A DNA stretch of 16,571 bases from JABHHG01 sp964419445 (GCA_964419445.1 CAYQPE010000035.1:1-16571); one strand, 5' to 3'. Positions 10,301 through 15,803 are shown, counted from the first letter of the stretch. Translations and numbers: made by a program. Notes: generated by a model from the sequence alone, not told the origin.

Positions 10301-13300
10301 TTTGAAGATGCAGACTTTTTACTTTATAAAGTAAATGATGGGTCATCAGAGTCTGAAATATCCATGATAACCTTTAACCTTTATGGTAGAAGTTGGTCTA
10401 GAAACAGCCCTCCATCTGCATTTGATGATGATGTTATCATGCTTGAAGATAATTCTGCGCAATTAACTTTTGTGGGCTTTGATGTATTCAATACATTCCC
10501 TCAAAATGGTTCTGAGACTGTAACTATAACCCAGCAACCATCTTATGGTACGTTGGGAGATATAAATTTTGAGGCTGGTAATTCTCAACAATTAGCTCAA
10601 TGGTTCGTTGAATATACTCCAAATGAAAACTATAATGGCTCGGATATAATTCGATATAAAGTAAATAATCCTAATAATGATAATGGTGATTCTGGAGAAG
10701 GTGTAATACAAATTACAATAAACTCAGTCAACGATTTACCCACATTATCAACTGAATCAGAAATTAGCTTTTTGGAAGATGAAAATACCGTAATAAATAT
10801 TTCATACAGTGATGTTGATAATGACCTTCAATTAAATATTGATGACAATGAAAATCTAAATATTCAAATTACTTCACAAAATGAAACTTCAGCCACTTTA
10901 TTAATTTCAGCTACAGAAAACTATTTTGGCCAGTCTTCATTTACTATTTCAATATCTGAAGATGTTGATGATGGAATTGAAATTACGGAAAATGTATTGG
11001 TCACCGTAACATCTGTAAATGATGCCCCCGTTTTAAGTAATATCAGTAATGTAGAAATTGATGAAGATAATCAAATTACGCTGAACCTTGAGGCTAGCGA
11101 TGTGGACTATACTTTATTCTCATTTTCAGTTTCTTCCTCAAATAATATTGCAACTGAACTTATTGGAAATCAATTAAGCCTTATCCCTAATGAAAACTGG
11201 AATGGTAGTGAAAGCTTCAATGTAACAGTTCAAGATAGTTATGGATATTTAGATTCTCAATCATTTAACATTACAGTGAATGCTGTAAATGATGCACCTA
11301 CTGCAGATTATCAATCTCATGAATTAGAAGAAGATGGTGTAAAATTAATATTCCCTTCAGGTTCGGATGTAGAGGATAGCCAATTAACATTCTCAATATA
11401 CGATGAACCGGAACATGGTAATATTTTCGTTGATGGTTGGATCCTTACTTACGAACCAAATGAGAATTATAGTGGTGAAGATTCATTTACATATATTTCA
11501 AATGATGGTGAATTGTCATCAGAACCAGCGGTAGTCACATTAACAATTTCTGGCACAAATGATGCACCTGTTTTTGAACAGGTTAATGCAATAGAGGTAA
11601 ACGAGGACTCTAATATTGATATTCAATTGTCTGCAACAGACATTGATGGTGATGTATTGGTATTTTCAATTGTAGGTGCTGATGATGAGCTAGGTGCTTC
11701 AATTGTAGCAAATATGCTTTCTATTTCTCCTTTAGCAAACTTTAATGGACCTGCAACTCTAATGGTAAAAGTTGAAGACGCTGAGGAATATGATACTCAA
11801 ATTTTAAATGTAAATGTATTAGCTGTAAATGATTTACCTGAGTTAGATGCAATTGAAAATATTACCTTAAATGAAGGTGAAGGATTAGAAATTGAGCTTT
11901 CTGCATCTGATATAGATGGTGATGATATATACTTTACAGCCTCAAGTGAATCTGAACTTATTCAAGTATCTATTGAAGGTAATAACTTAATTGTAGCTAC
12001 AGATGATGAGAGTGGAAATTCTGAAACACTCATTGAAGTTGTGGCATCGGATGGTAGTGATACAGATACAGGTACATTTACGGTTACCACAATTAATTTA
12101 AATGATGCACCAATTTCTGAAAGTTTCCAAGTTGATGTATATGAGGATTTATCAGCATCAATAATACCACAGGGCTTTGATCCAGATGGAGATGCACTTA
12201 CATTTAGTCTCATTGATTCAACTATATATGGCACATTAGTTTTAGAGAATGGACAAATAATTTATTCACCCAACGAAAATTTTGTAGGTTCAGACAGTTT
12301 CACATATCTTGCTAACGATGGTGAGTATGACTCTGAGATATCTACCGTTAACATTGTCGTTAATAATGTTAATGATCAACCTGAATTAATTAGCATAGAT
12401 AATCAGGTAGCAACCGAAGGCCAATCCGTTGAGATTGAGTTATCTGCTACTGATATTGACGGAGACAATTTGATTTTCTCTGCATCGGCTAATGACGATG
12501 TTGTCGTAGATATTATTGGAAATATACTCACCATTATTCCTTTCGATGAAGATTTTAATGGCACAGTTGAAATTCAAATTCAAGTAAGTGATGGTGAATA
12601 TGAAGACTCTGATAGTTTTACTTTAGCTTATTCTGCTATTAATGATATCCCCCAAATTTCTGCTATAAATGATGCTGAAATAAATGAGGATGCAGTTTTT
12701 GTTTACTTAATAGAAACTAATGATATTGATGGTGATCAATTAGTGTTAAATGTAGAAAGTGGTGAAAATGCCATTGCATCCATTAGTAATTCTGTTTTAA
12801 CCGTAACTCCAAATGAAGACTATTTTGGAACTATTGATGTAACCGTTTCCGTATCTGATAGTGAATTCACCATTTATGAATCGTTTATATTAGATGTTCT
12901 TCCTGTGAATGATGCTCCAATGTTACCAATTTTAACTACTCAAAGTGCATTTGAGGATGTTAGCTTCCAGATGCAAATTAATGTTGAAGATATTGATGAT
13001 AATAACCATTCTATTGAAGTTGAAATGGATACGACATTTGTTGATTATTATTTAGTTGGTAATGAATTAACTATTTTACCTATGGAAAATTGGTATGGCG
13101 AAATTCTTGTAAATGCATCTGCAAGTGACGGCGAATATACTGCAAGTCAGTCATTTAATGTGAATTTCCAATCGGTAAATGATTCTCCCGTAATTGTATC
13201 AGAAGCCGTAATGGAAGCCAGTGAAGATTTGATCTATAATTATCAATTAGAAATTGATGATCCTGATAATTCAACATTTTTCTATACATTGATTTCTAGT

Positions 13301-15196
13301 CCAGATGGGATGGAAATCGATGAAAATGGATTGGTTTCATGGATACCAACAGAAGGCATCACTTCATCAGGAATTGTAGCTATTGTTGTATGGGATACTG
13401 ATAATCCAACGTCTGATGTGGACTTCCCTGCATATCAACAATTTACAATTGATGTTTCACCAGTGAATGACCCTCTATCTATTACTTCTATACCTGTAAT
13501 CACAGCAACTGAAGATATTCAATACTCATATCAAGTTACTGTGGAAGATATAGATAGTGAATTTTTCATTTACGAGTTAGCATCATTCCCTGATGGAATG
13601 ACAATTTCAAACTTAGGACTTATAGAATGGTTGCCTACTGAGGGTATTGAATCATCTGGAATGGTTGAAGTGAACGTAACCGATGTGGATGTCGAAAATC
13701 CAATTACGATTACTCAACAATTCTTGGTAGTAGTTACACCTGTAAATGATCCACCAATTATTACATCTGTTGCAGATTCAACAGCGATTACAGGTGAAGA
13801 ATACATTTATCAAGTAGTGGTTGAAGATCCAGATGATGATGAATTTTCCTACATACTTTTCAATAATCCTGATGAAATGCGTGTGAATGAGACTGGATTA
13901 ATCTCGTGGATTCCAACACTTCCTGGAACCTATGGACCTATTACCATTGCAGTTTCCGATGGTGGTGAAGATGGTGTACAACCAGTACAAGAATTATTTA
14001 TTGTTGTGGTAGAAGCAGCATCTCCACTTATTACAATGGATTTTGATTTACAACATACAGCAAATCTGATTAGCTTTTTAGGTATTCCTCAAGATAGCTC
14101 AGTAGCGTCAGTGTTAGCACCCATTGATGATAATGTCATCGGGCTTATTGGGCAGGGTATTGCTACACAGAATATTGAAGGAATAGGTTGGGTCGGTAGT
14201 TTAACTGATGTTTCACCTACATCTGGATATTGGCTAAAACTTGCATATCCTCCAGTAGAATCTTTTGTAGTTGAGGCTTATCCAACAAATCCATTGATTA
14301 ATTATGAATTAATTGAAGGACAAAATATAATTTCTTTTGTAGGTACAGACGGAGCAGGAATTTCTGAATCAATCCCCGATGATTATGAAGAAAAAATAAC
14401 CGGAATTATTGGTGAAGGTTCAGCCAGTTTACAGTTAACAGAGCAAAATTGGGTAGGAAGTTTAACAGAGTTAAATCACCTAAAGGGTTATTGGATTAAT
14501 GTTGTAGAAAATATGGATTTCAACTGGGAACTTGTAGATGAACTTTCCAGAGATGTTGAAAAGATTGAAAATCCAAAATTACCAATCCCTGAAGAATTTA
14601 GTTTTAATCAATCTACTCAACAAGCATTTTACTTTGTAGAAGATGTACAACTGTTGGATGATGACATTGGTAGTAATGATTGGCTAGTTGCGTATAATGG
14701 TGAAACCGTAATCGGTGCACGTCAATGGGGTGGAGTTTATACAGATTTACCTGCAATGGGTTATGATGGATATGATGATACTTTTGATTATATTGATGCT
14801 GGTGATGTACCTAATTTTAAATTATTTAAACATGCTACTGGTGAATTAATCGACCTCAAATCAAGCATTGAAATTGAATGGATAAGTAATGGTTTACATA
14901 TAATTCAATTATCTCAAAGGGTAGAGATTATTGAAAAATTATCATTGGCACCAGCATATCCAAACCCATTTAACCCTGAAACAACAATTTCATTTGAGAT
15001 TCCTATTGATAATGAAGTGAGTGTTGCAATCTATGATGTTAACGGGCGATTAGTTGAAACGTTGTTTGAGGGTATGATGATGAAAGGGGCACATCAAATC
15101 ACTTGGAATGCCAGTCAATTTGCTAGTGGTGTATATTTTACACAACTGACTTACAACGGTAAGCATATCCAACAAAAATTGATGTTGATAAAATAA
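1337..15196 (+). CDS. Giant multidomain surface adhesin-like protein (4619 aa) with Cys-rich calcium-loop repeats, cadherin/Ig-like array and sorting tail
   Basis: A single uninterrupted frame of 13,860 bp. Start: TTG at 1337. An in-frame TAA at 1328-1330 leaves no room for an upstream ATG, and the TTG start gives a convincing signal peptide (MSKFYIKYLYLLFLSLGFS). The first in-frame ATG (1415) would lose it. Domain order by residue: signal 1-20; module A1 27-141; Cys-rich calcium-loop units 143-738; cohesin-like 739-850; module B 854-965; Cys-rich 966-1156; FN3 1157-1242; cohesin-like 1244-1363; Cys-rich 1364-1737; module A2 1738-1863; Cys-rich 1864-2019; about 24 cadherin/Ig-like domains 2020-4228; module C twice 4231-4403; module A3 4417-4536; sorting tail 4537-4619. 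The composition is strongly acidic. Inference: an exported, calcium-stiffened surface fibre for adhesion or contact. No enzymatic motif is visible, and the ligand is unknown. Confidence 0.92.
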   Translation: MSKFYIKYLYLLFLSLGFSTNTTSTSMPVEFEYNQSTEQAFYFVIDANIDGIPIEEGDWLAAFNGDICVGARQWTGEYTDIPVMGDDGEEYSVGYMLPGDYPTFRIYDVSTSQIYRAHPTQNVGFPSGLLAFFEIPELNVTYDCNDELGGDNLQDNCGICDADPNNDCDVDCMGIWGGEAFIDDCGVCSGGTSGHEANSDKDECGVCFGNGENDQGCGCFIPPTENYWFDEDGDGFGFGESQEFCYADLPPYWVDNNVDPEPQCSNPDEFTLMIDHCGVCAGGGVDDLGCGCYIPAAAEYWYDSDGDGLGAGESEFYCEADIPIGWVANADDLEPNCSTNDTDYCGVCAGGGLDDLGCGCFEPAALKYWFDVDEDGFGAGDFELYCLQDVPENWVPNNVDQEEFCWNPDPVTLMIDHCGVCAGGGADDLGCGCYEPAALQYWFDADNDGMGFGEPQEFCLQNLPNQWVLNNNDAEPECASNDTDHCGICAGGGVEDQGCGCFKPAPLSYWFDSDGDGLGSGDELEFCLTDVPENWVTNNDDEYPNCAENFYDHCDVCGGDGSDDLGCGCFNPAALEYWYDNDGDGLGAGDSEFICLQDLTDGWVENNDDPEPDCASNDTDHCGVCAGGGSDDLGCGCYNPAALEYWYDNDGDGLGAGDSEFICLQDLTDDWVENSDDPEPDCATNDTDHCGVCAGGGADDVGCGCFELAPTEYCEDTDGDGLGSAGNSNMNGCELPENSIFLNSDGSVVYNSSENIGGFQFNVVGDGILNNLYGGDAGNAGFNMAEQASLGVGFSLTGGSFGLCGTMVFIDYEGIATGLSGFVISNQEGYAIDFVYYEGGDDFSTECDSDPSTWTVNQADYQYNGSVTTKVYIDGVEVGSTPDQVAAFVGDEVRGVVNGLALPPFLGGGFSFNIMVYSNLSGGEVLSFKYYDSASGNVICLDETLAFSSDMTVGNAMAPFELTGSSPVSSGGGSEFYCADEVPSGWVPDCTDPEPDCATNDTDDCDVCGGGNADMDCSGVCFGDALEDNCGVCDNNPTNDCASDCAGVWGGSAFVDDCGVCSGGTTGHYANSDIDDCGVCFGENADNLGCGCFLPGEQNYFEDSDGDGLGFGEAEQYCAGDEPNGWVDNDDDPEPDCASNDTDHCSICAGTGSTCAFPENISAEGGRNEIHLNWVENDEAESYNIYYSNGELVGSTSDNLFTDPPSEGFGLPYDTEFCYQITSVNHLGVEGSASDSVCATTLPYILAGLNIEVDNQNGIANIYLTSLWPILGYQFDVNFNPDYFDVSQVSGLLNPTYGNGTIIGYSILGESIPASPDGILLTTINFVPNQIDFNESFTLHLENIIISDDESLQLVSCDSDLDIYNGCDVFDTFEFSVDCNSDWFGSAIVDDCGICSEGNTSHETDSDKDCNGDCFGSAFVDDCGNCVEGETGLDENYADLGCGCFNPSALNYCEDTDLDGMGNAESETPYCLADVPENWILNCSDPEPDCASNDTDYCGICAGGGADDLGCGCFLPGAIPFYFDSDEDGLGYGEPSNFCDGEEPQGWVQNNTDEYPDCFYNFFDECGVCGGDGSLNQGCGCEIPAPLVYCEDTDLDGMGNQGSETEFCLADLPENWTLDCTDPEPDCASNDTDHCGICAGGGVDDLGCGCFIDQPEDFCIDIDGDGFGAGSPVEYCAVDAPEQWVNDCTDEEPFCLTNDTDECGVCGGDNSTCTGCTDDIAWNHCEACTIDDGSCIYIPDNFGFSQSTAQAFYFVLNADILSDDLVINEDWIGVFNGEVCVGSLPWNGPYSSVPAMGDDGTEWTQGYLNTGDFPTFKIYDGSENEYYDAEAINIYVQEQFFNREYDGWSNFEFFDIERLRAKVPDCAGVVDGLAIIDECGECVGGTTGIEENWAKDCNGDCFGEAFEDDCGICSDGNSDHIANSDNLGCGCFNPAPLEYWYDADGDGLGSGEPVSLCLDDVSQVWVENSDDEEPFCSTNDTDNCGICAGANQNMDCAGICFGNTEIDDCGICGGDGTSCMAPIAESQTLNLLEDSSIEFLLSGNDVNGEEIIDFNIVQSPLNGTISGNLPNLTYTPNLNFNGLDSLLFTVETDLYISESAPIHFNIDAVNDTPVSYDSQHTLDENTSIEIQLSTFDIDGDLLTPTITFGPNNGSLSFEGESITYIPNEYYFGIDAFNFTVSDGELISNESTVSFTVIGVNNLPEVQTIEDSESNEDEDFIIEIIASDVEDDLLVYSATVDGNAQVLLSGSQLTISPDLNYNGNILVSVDVSDGFDSVNEEFILTILPINDAPTIATIASQLIEEDTTLELQIDASDVDGDEITFNLAESEHYSFNFDDNMLSLTPSNNFTGQLNIQLFTSDNELTTSTEFQLNVIGVNDAPVITEIDAQVIDEDEVLILEIIASDEEGDQLSYSASSDGNSQLSFSDSLLTVIPDENYNGNIEITIFVNDGQSTTSEEFTLSVLSVNDLPEISVIDDVYMEEDGIASFRIIATDIDGDDLTYSAQAENILFTSNGNQIEVQPDENLNGIILVEAFAFDGVDSSSTTFNLVINAVNDAPQIIAEIEDVIIDQNSDALTYQLSNFFYDVENGNNLSYSAFENHPALEAEINNGLLTLNIIENIIGNGPVTIIASDNIDRDVASITFNVSVVFVNQPPVVEDLSIEVNEDEAHIFDIDVEDESSELMVSIMLGPSNGTIEEISGLQITYLSSENYVGDDQVVLDVSDGELSSSITVDINVLPINDPPFFITSILDDGIELDEYNSYIEYDDIDSDIQDVSLSFIMGPSWLDIENNSLVGTPSSIDAGLYTVTLKLDDGEDATIQDFDLLIENLNEAPQVTDLELICEEDESINVNLFAFDSDDDELTISISQPENGEITGEYPNFVYHPDSNYYGTDSFTYSAHDGTSFSNEAVVSITILPLNDAPSASDAEFEVFSSVYEFDFSTLVSDPEGDELIYLSVPPSGDTLNTVFGGSVYENEAGGFTYEHPTSFEDADFLLYKVNDGSSESEISMITFNLYGRSWSRNSPPSAFDDDVIMLEDNSAQLTFVGFDVFNTFPQNGSETVTITQQPSYGTLGDINFEAGNSQQLAQWFVEYTPNENYNGSDIIRYKVNNPNNDNGDSGEGVIQITINSVNDLPTLSTESEISFLEDENTVINISYSDVDNDLQLNIDDNENLNIQITSQNETSATLLISATENYFGQSSFTISISEDVDDGIEITENVLVTVTSVNDAPVLSNISNVEIDEDNQITLNLEASDVDYTLFSFSVSSSNNIATELIGNQLSLIPNENWNGSESFNVTVQDSYGYLDSQSFNITVNAVNDAPTADYQSHELEEDGVKLIFPSGSDVEDSQLTFSIYDEPEHGNIFVDGWILTYEPNENYSGEDSFTYISNDGELSSEPAVVTLTISGTNDAPVFEQVNAIEVNEDSNIDIQLSATDIDGDVLVFSIVGADDELGASIVANMLSISPLANFNGPATLMVKVEDAEEYDTQILNVNVLAVNDLPELDAIENITLNEGEGLEIELSASDIDGDDIYFTASSESELIQVSIEGNNLIVATDDESGNSETLIEVVASDGSDTDTGTFTVTTINLNDAPISESFQVDVYEDLSASIIPQGFDPDGDALTFSLIDSTIYGTLVLENGQIIYSPNENFVGSDSFTYLANDGEYDSEISTVNIVVNNVNDQPELISIDNQVATEGQSVEIELSATDIDGDNLIFSASANDDVVVDIIGNILTIIPFDEDFNGTVEIQIQVSDGEYEDSDSFTLAYSAINDIPQISAINDAEINEDAVFVYLIETNDIDGDQLVLNVESGENAIASISNSVLTVTPNEDYFGTIDVTVSVSDSEFTIYESFILDVLPVNDAPMLPILTTQSAFEDVSFQMQINVEDIDDNNHSIEVEMDTTFVDYYLVGNELTILPMENWYGEILVNASASDGEYTASQSFNVNFQSVNDSPVIVSEAVMEASEDLIYNYQLEIDDPDNSTFFYTLISSPDGMEIDENGLVSWIPTEGITSSGIVAIVVWDTDNPTSDVDFPAYQQFTIDVSPVNDPLSITSIPVITATEDIQYSYQVTVEDIDSEFFIYELASFPDGMTISNLGLIEWLPTEGIESSGMVEVNVTDVDVENPITITQQFLVVVTPVNDPPIITSVADSTAITGEEYIYQVVVEDPDDDEFSYILFNNPDEMRVNETGLISWIPTLPGTYGPITIAVSDGGEDGVQPVQELFIVVVEAASPLITMDFDLQHTANLISFLGIPQDSSVASVLAPIDDNVIGLIGQGIATQNIEGIGWVGSLTDVSPTSGYWLKLAYPPVESFVVEAYPTNPLINYELIEGQNIISFVGTDGAGISESIPDDYEEKITGIIGEGSASLQLTEQNWVGSLTELNHLKGYWINVVENMDFNWELVDELSRDVEKIENPKLPIPEEFSFNQSTQQAFYFVEDVQLLDDDIGSNDWLVAYNGETVIGARQWGGVYTDLPAMGYDGYDDTFDYIDAGDVPNFKLFKHATGELIDLKSSIEIEWISNGLHIIQLSQRVEIIEKLSLAPAYPNPFNPETTISFEIPIDNEVSVAIYDVNGRLVETLFEGMMMKGAHQITWNASQFASGVYFTQLTYNGKHIQQKLMLIK
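1415..1759 (+). other. Module A, copy 1 (unnamed ~115-aa module)
   Basis: Residues 27-141. The copy shares a diagnostic pattern with copies at 6548 and 14585: F-x-x-x-Q-S-T-x-Q-A-F-Y-F-V, then W-L/I-x-x-x-N-G-x-x-x-x-G, then a short x-P-x-M-G-x-D-G segment, then G-D-x-P-x-F-K/R-I/L. In this copy the segments read EYNQSTEQAFYFV, DWLAAFNGDICVGARQW, IPVMGDDG and GDYPTFRIYD. I do not recognise a named family; a beta-sandwich is the likely fold by inference. Confidence 0.75.
2015..3550 (+). repeat. Tandem ~68-aa Cys-rich calcium-loop repeats, units 1-8
   Basis: Each unit begins YW(F/Y)DxDGDGxGxG and continues exxxC...PxxWVxNxDxEPxC...NDTDHCGVCAGGGxDDLGCGC. Units begin at 2015, 2234, 2438, 2657, 2861, 3065, 3269 and 3473, with spacings of 204 or 219 bp. 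The D-x-D-x-D-G-x-G loop resembles thrombospondin type 3 and dockerin calcium loops, so calcium binding is expected, and the paired Cys are likely disulfides. Six more loops of the same family lie at 4634, 5690, 5900, 6101, 6308 and 7151. Unit 8 keeps only its first half here; its other half resumes at 4256. Confidence 0.88.
3046..3321 (+). repeat. Near-identical 204-bp neighbouring units (units 6 and 7)
   Basis: Units 6 and 7 are offset by exactly 204 bp. The stretch 3046-3117 is identical to 3250-3321 (72 bp), and only scattered substitutions occur in the rest of the unit. Other units of the array share only the amino-acid pattern, so this pair is the youngest duplication in the region. Confidence 0.85.
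3551..3880 (+). other. Cohesin-like beta domain 1
   Basis: Residues 739 to about 850 are free of the Cys repeat and read as alternating strands: IGGFQFNVVGDGI, GDAGNAGF, LGVGFSLTGGSFG and LSGFVISNQEGYAIDF. The layout (a G-x-Q-F-x-V strand, a central hydrophobic GFSL strand, then a final FVISN...DF strand) recalls the cohesin/carbohydrate-binding-associated beta-sandwich seen in secreted proteins of this group. The family call is tentative. Confidence 0.5.
3896..4230 (+). other. Module B, beta domain with DQVAAFVGDEVRG
   Basis: Residues 854-965 begin WTVNQADYQYNGSVT, followed by DQVAAFVGDEVRGV, FSFNIMVYSN, GEVLSFKYYD and ETLAFSSDMTVGN. The D-x-V-A-A-F-x-G-D strand and the later SFKYYD strand fall in the same order as the W-L-A-A-F-N-G-D and TFRIYD strands of module A, so the two may be distant relatives. 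I know no firm family name. Confidence 0.5.
4232..4804 (+). repeat. Second Cys-rich block (unit 8 second half, unit 9)
   Basis: From 4256 the text SEFYC...PSGWVPDCTDPEPDC is the missing second half of the unit opened at 3473. Several DCGVC/NCGVC motifs follow, then calcium-loop unit 9 from 4634 (EDSDGDGLGFG), ending with SICAGTGSTC before the FN3 domain. Confidence 0.8.
4805..5062 (+). other. Fibronectin type III domain
   Basis: Residues 1157-1242 start FPENISAEGGRNEIHLNW and continue with AESYNIYYSNGELVGS, YDTEFCYQITSVNHLGVEG and a final VCATTLP. The Trp in strand B/C, the Y-x-I/V-Y-Y strand and the Y-x-I-T-S-V/A-N strand are classical FN3 landmarks. Confidence 0.75.
5066..5425 (+). other. 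Cohesin-like beta domain 2
   Basis: Residues 1244-1363 include LNIEVDNQNGIANIYL, LGYQFDVNFNPDYFDV, a central ILGESIPASPDGILLTTINF strand pair and LHLENIIISDDES. This Q-F-D-V-N-F-N-P / G-x-L-L-x-x-I-x-F pattern is typical of cohesin-type modules in FCB surface proteins. The call rests on pattern only. Confidence 0.55.
5426..6547 (+). repeat. Third Cys-rich block (calcium-loop units 10-13)
   Basis: Calcium-loop units open at 5690, 5900, 6101 and 6308. Units 10 and 12 share the variant EDTDLDGMG, whereas most units have DGDGLG. The block ends with a degenerate copy of the first gene's other repeat (GCTDDIAWNHCEACTIDDGSC, about 6479-6547), leading directly into module A copy 2. Confidence 0.82.
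6548..6925 (+). other. Module A, copy 2
   Basis: Residues 1738-1863. Segments matching copy 1 are GFSQSTAQAFYFV, DWIGVFNGEVCVGSLPW, VPAMGDDG and GDFPTFKIYDGSENEYYDA. It is slightly longer than copy 1, with extra residues after the IYD strand. Flanking sequence on both sides is Cys-rich repeat. Confidence 0.75.
6926..7393 (+). repeat. Fourth Cys-rich block (calcium-loop unit 14)
   Basis: PDCAGVVDGLAIIDECGEC opens the block. The last calcium loop (YDADGDGLGSG) begins at 7151, and the block closes with DDCGICGGDGTSC at 7394. This is the end of the Cys-rich half of the protein. Confidence 0.82.
7394..14020 (+). repeat. Array of about 24 cadherin-like / Ig-like domains
   Basis: Residues 2020 to about 4228 consist of roughly 92-residue beta-sandwich units joined by x-V-N-D-x-P linkers; I count 22 N-x-x-P type linkers plus one irregular one. 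Many units carry the (S/T)D-x-D-G-D-x-L strand and a Y-N-G or Y-x-G-x-D-S-F-T-Y strand, as in tandem-95/cadherin-like repeats of bacterial adhesins. Calcium at the linkers is expected from the acidic motifs. The last three units (about 13190-14020) change type, with P-D/E-x-M and G-L-I/V-x-W-I/L-P-T signatures resembling He_PIG domains, and one earlier unit near 9570-9830 looks similar (GPSWLDIENNSLVGTP). The role is presumably to extend the protein away from the cell. Confidence 0.88.
14027..14545 (+). repeat. Module C, two tandem copies (GYW module)
   Basis: Copy 1 (14027 to about 14290) and copy 2 (14294 to about 14545) share N-L/I-I-S-F-x-G, then I-x-G-x-I/L-I-G-x-G-x-A, then W-V-G-S-L-T-x-V/L, then G-Y-W-L/I and a closing hydrophobic strand. 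The shared order and spacing show internal duplication of a roughly 80-residue unit. I recognise the pattern as recurring in secreted FCB proteins but cannot give it a firm family name or function. Confidence 0.65.
14585..14944 (+). other. Module A, copy 3
   Basis: Residues 4417-4536. Matching segments are SFNQSTQQAFYFV, DWLVAYNGETVIGARQW, YTDLPAMGYDG and GDVPNFKLF. The Cys present in copies 1 and 2 (CVG) is Val here (VIG), in keeping with the Cys-free half of the protein. It directly precedes the sorting tail. Confidence 0.75.
14945..15193 (+). other. C-terminal sorting domain of the giant protein (Por_Secre_tail-like)
   Basis: Residues 4537-4619 start LAPAYPNPFNPETTISF and continue with VSVAIYDVNGRLVETLF, HQITWNA and SGVYFTQL, ending QQKLMLIK. 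This is a full-length tail of the same kind as in the preceding gene. It implies export by a type IX-like route, with cleavage or anchoring at the surface. Confidence 0.85.
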
Positions 15197-15207
15197 ATAC
15201 AACAAAT

Positions 15208-15798
15208 TTATAGTTCTAAAGTGGAATAAAACTTTTCTACTTCTTCTTGCAAATCTTCTAACGAAGATTCATTAAAAATCACATGATTTGCCATTTTCAT
15301 TTTTTCTTCTTCAGTTAATTGAAGCATCATACGTTGTTGAATTTGGGAGGAGGGAAGATTTTTTCTTCGGATTGCACGATTCATTCGTTTTGTTTCACTG
15401 GCAGTGATAAGCAGAACACTATCAAGTAAATTATGAAAATTAGCTTCAAATATTAATGCAGCATCAACAATAAATAAATCTACACCATTAGACTCAGCCT
15501 CTGCTACAGCTTGGTCAATGAGTATCATTACTTCTGGCCACATTATACCATTTAGTATATCTTGATTCAATTTACTAGAGAAGGCAACTTGAGCGAGTTT
15601 TGAGAGGACTAAATGCCCCTTTTCTGTTACTTCTTTACCAAAAGCATTAATGAGTTTATGTTGGAGCGAAATAGAACCAGAAAGCCGTTTTTTTGCTTCT
15701 TTGTCTGCGTTAAAAACAATTGCACCTTTTTCTGCTAATATTCCAGAAACCGTTGATTTCCCTGAACCTATTCCACCTGTAATACCTAGTTTATACAT
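15208..15798 (-). CDS. coaE: Dephospho-CoA kinase
   Basis: This protein of 196 residues is close to the usual length of about 200. It catalyses ATP-dependent phosphorylation of the 3'-hydroxyl of dephospho-CoA, the last step of coenzyme A synthesis, in the cytoplasm. The N-terminus is LGITGGIGSGKST, a P-loop typical of CoaE. The usual DAD motif after strand 2 reads NAD (residues 30-32), keeping the second Asp. The segment normally like P-L-L-F/V-E reads ALIFEANFH. The later TKRMNRAIRRKN and QQRMMLQL regions match the lid and helical part of the family. It starts 5 bp after the adk stop with no clear ribosome site, suggesting translation coupled to adk. It is convergent with the giant gene, whose stop is 11 bp away. 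Confidence 0.93.
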   Translation of the reverse strand: MYKLGITGGIGSGKSTVSGILAEKGAIVFNADKEAKKRLSGSISLQHKLINAFGKEVTEKGHLVLSKLAQVAFSSKLNQDILNGIMWPEVMILIDQAVAEAESNGVDLFIVDAALIFEANFHNLLDSVLLITASETKRMNRAIRRKNLPSSQIQQRMMLQLTEEEKMKMANHVIFNESSLEDLQEEVEKFYSTLEL

Positions 15799-15803
15799 AG
15801 TAT

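Noticed and set aside
3..15196. The two plus-strand genes as one gene broken by a stop or frameshift
   Set aside because: The first ends in a complete sorting tail and the second begins with its own signal peptide, so they are two separate proteins.
15197..15207. Shared terminator between the giant gene and coaE
   Set aside because: Only 11 bp separate the two stops and no hairpin is visible in or beside them.
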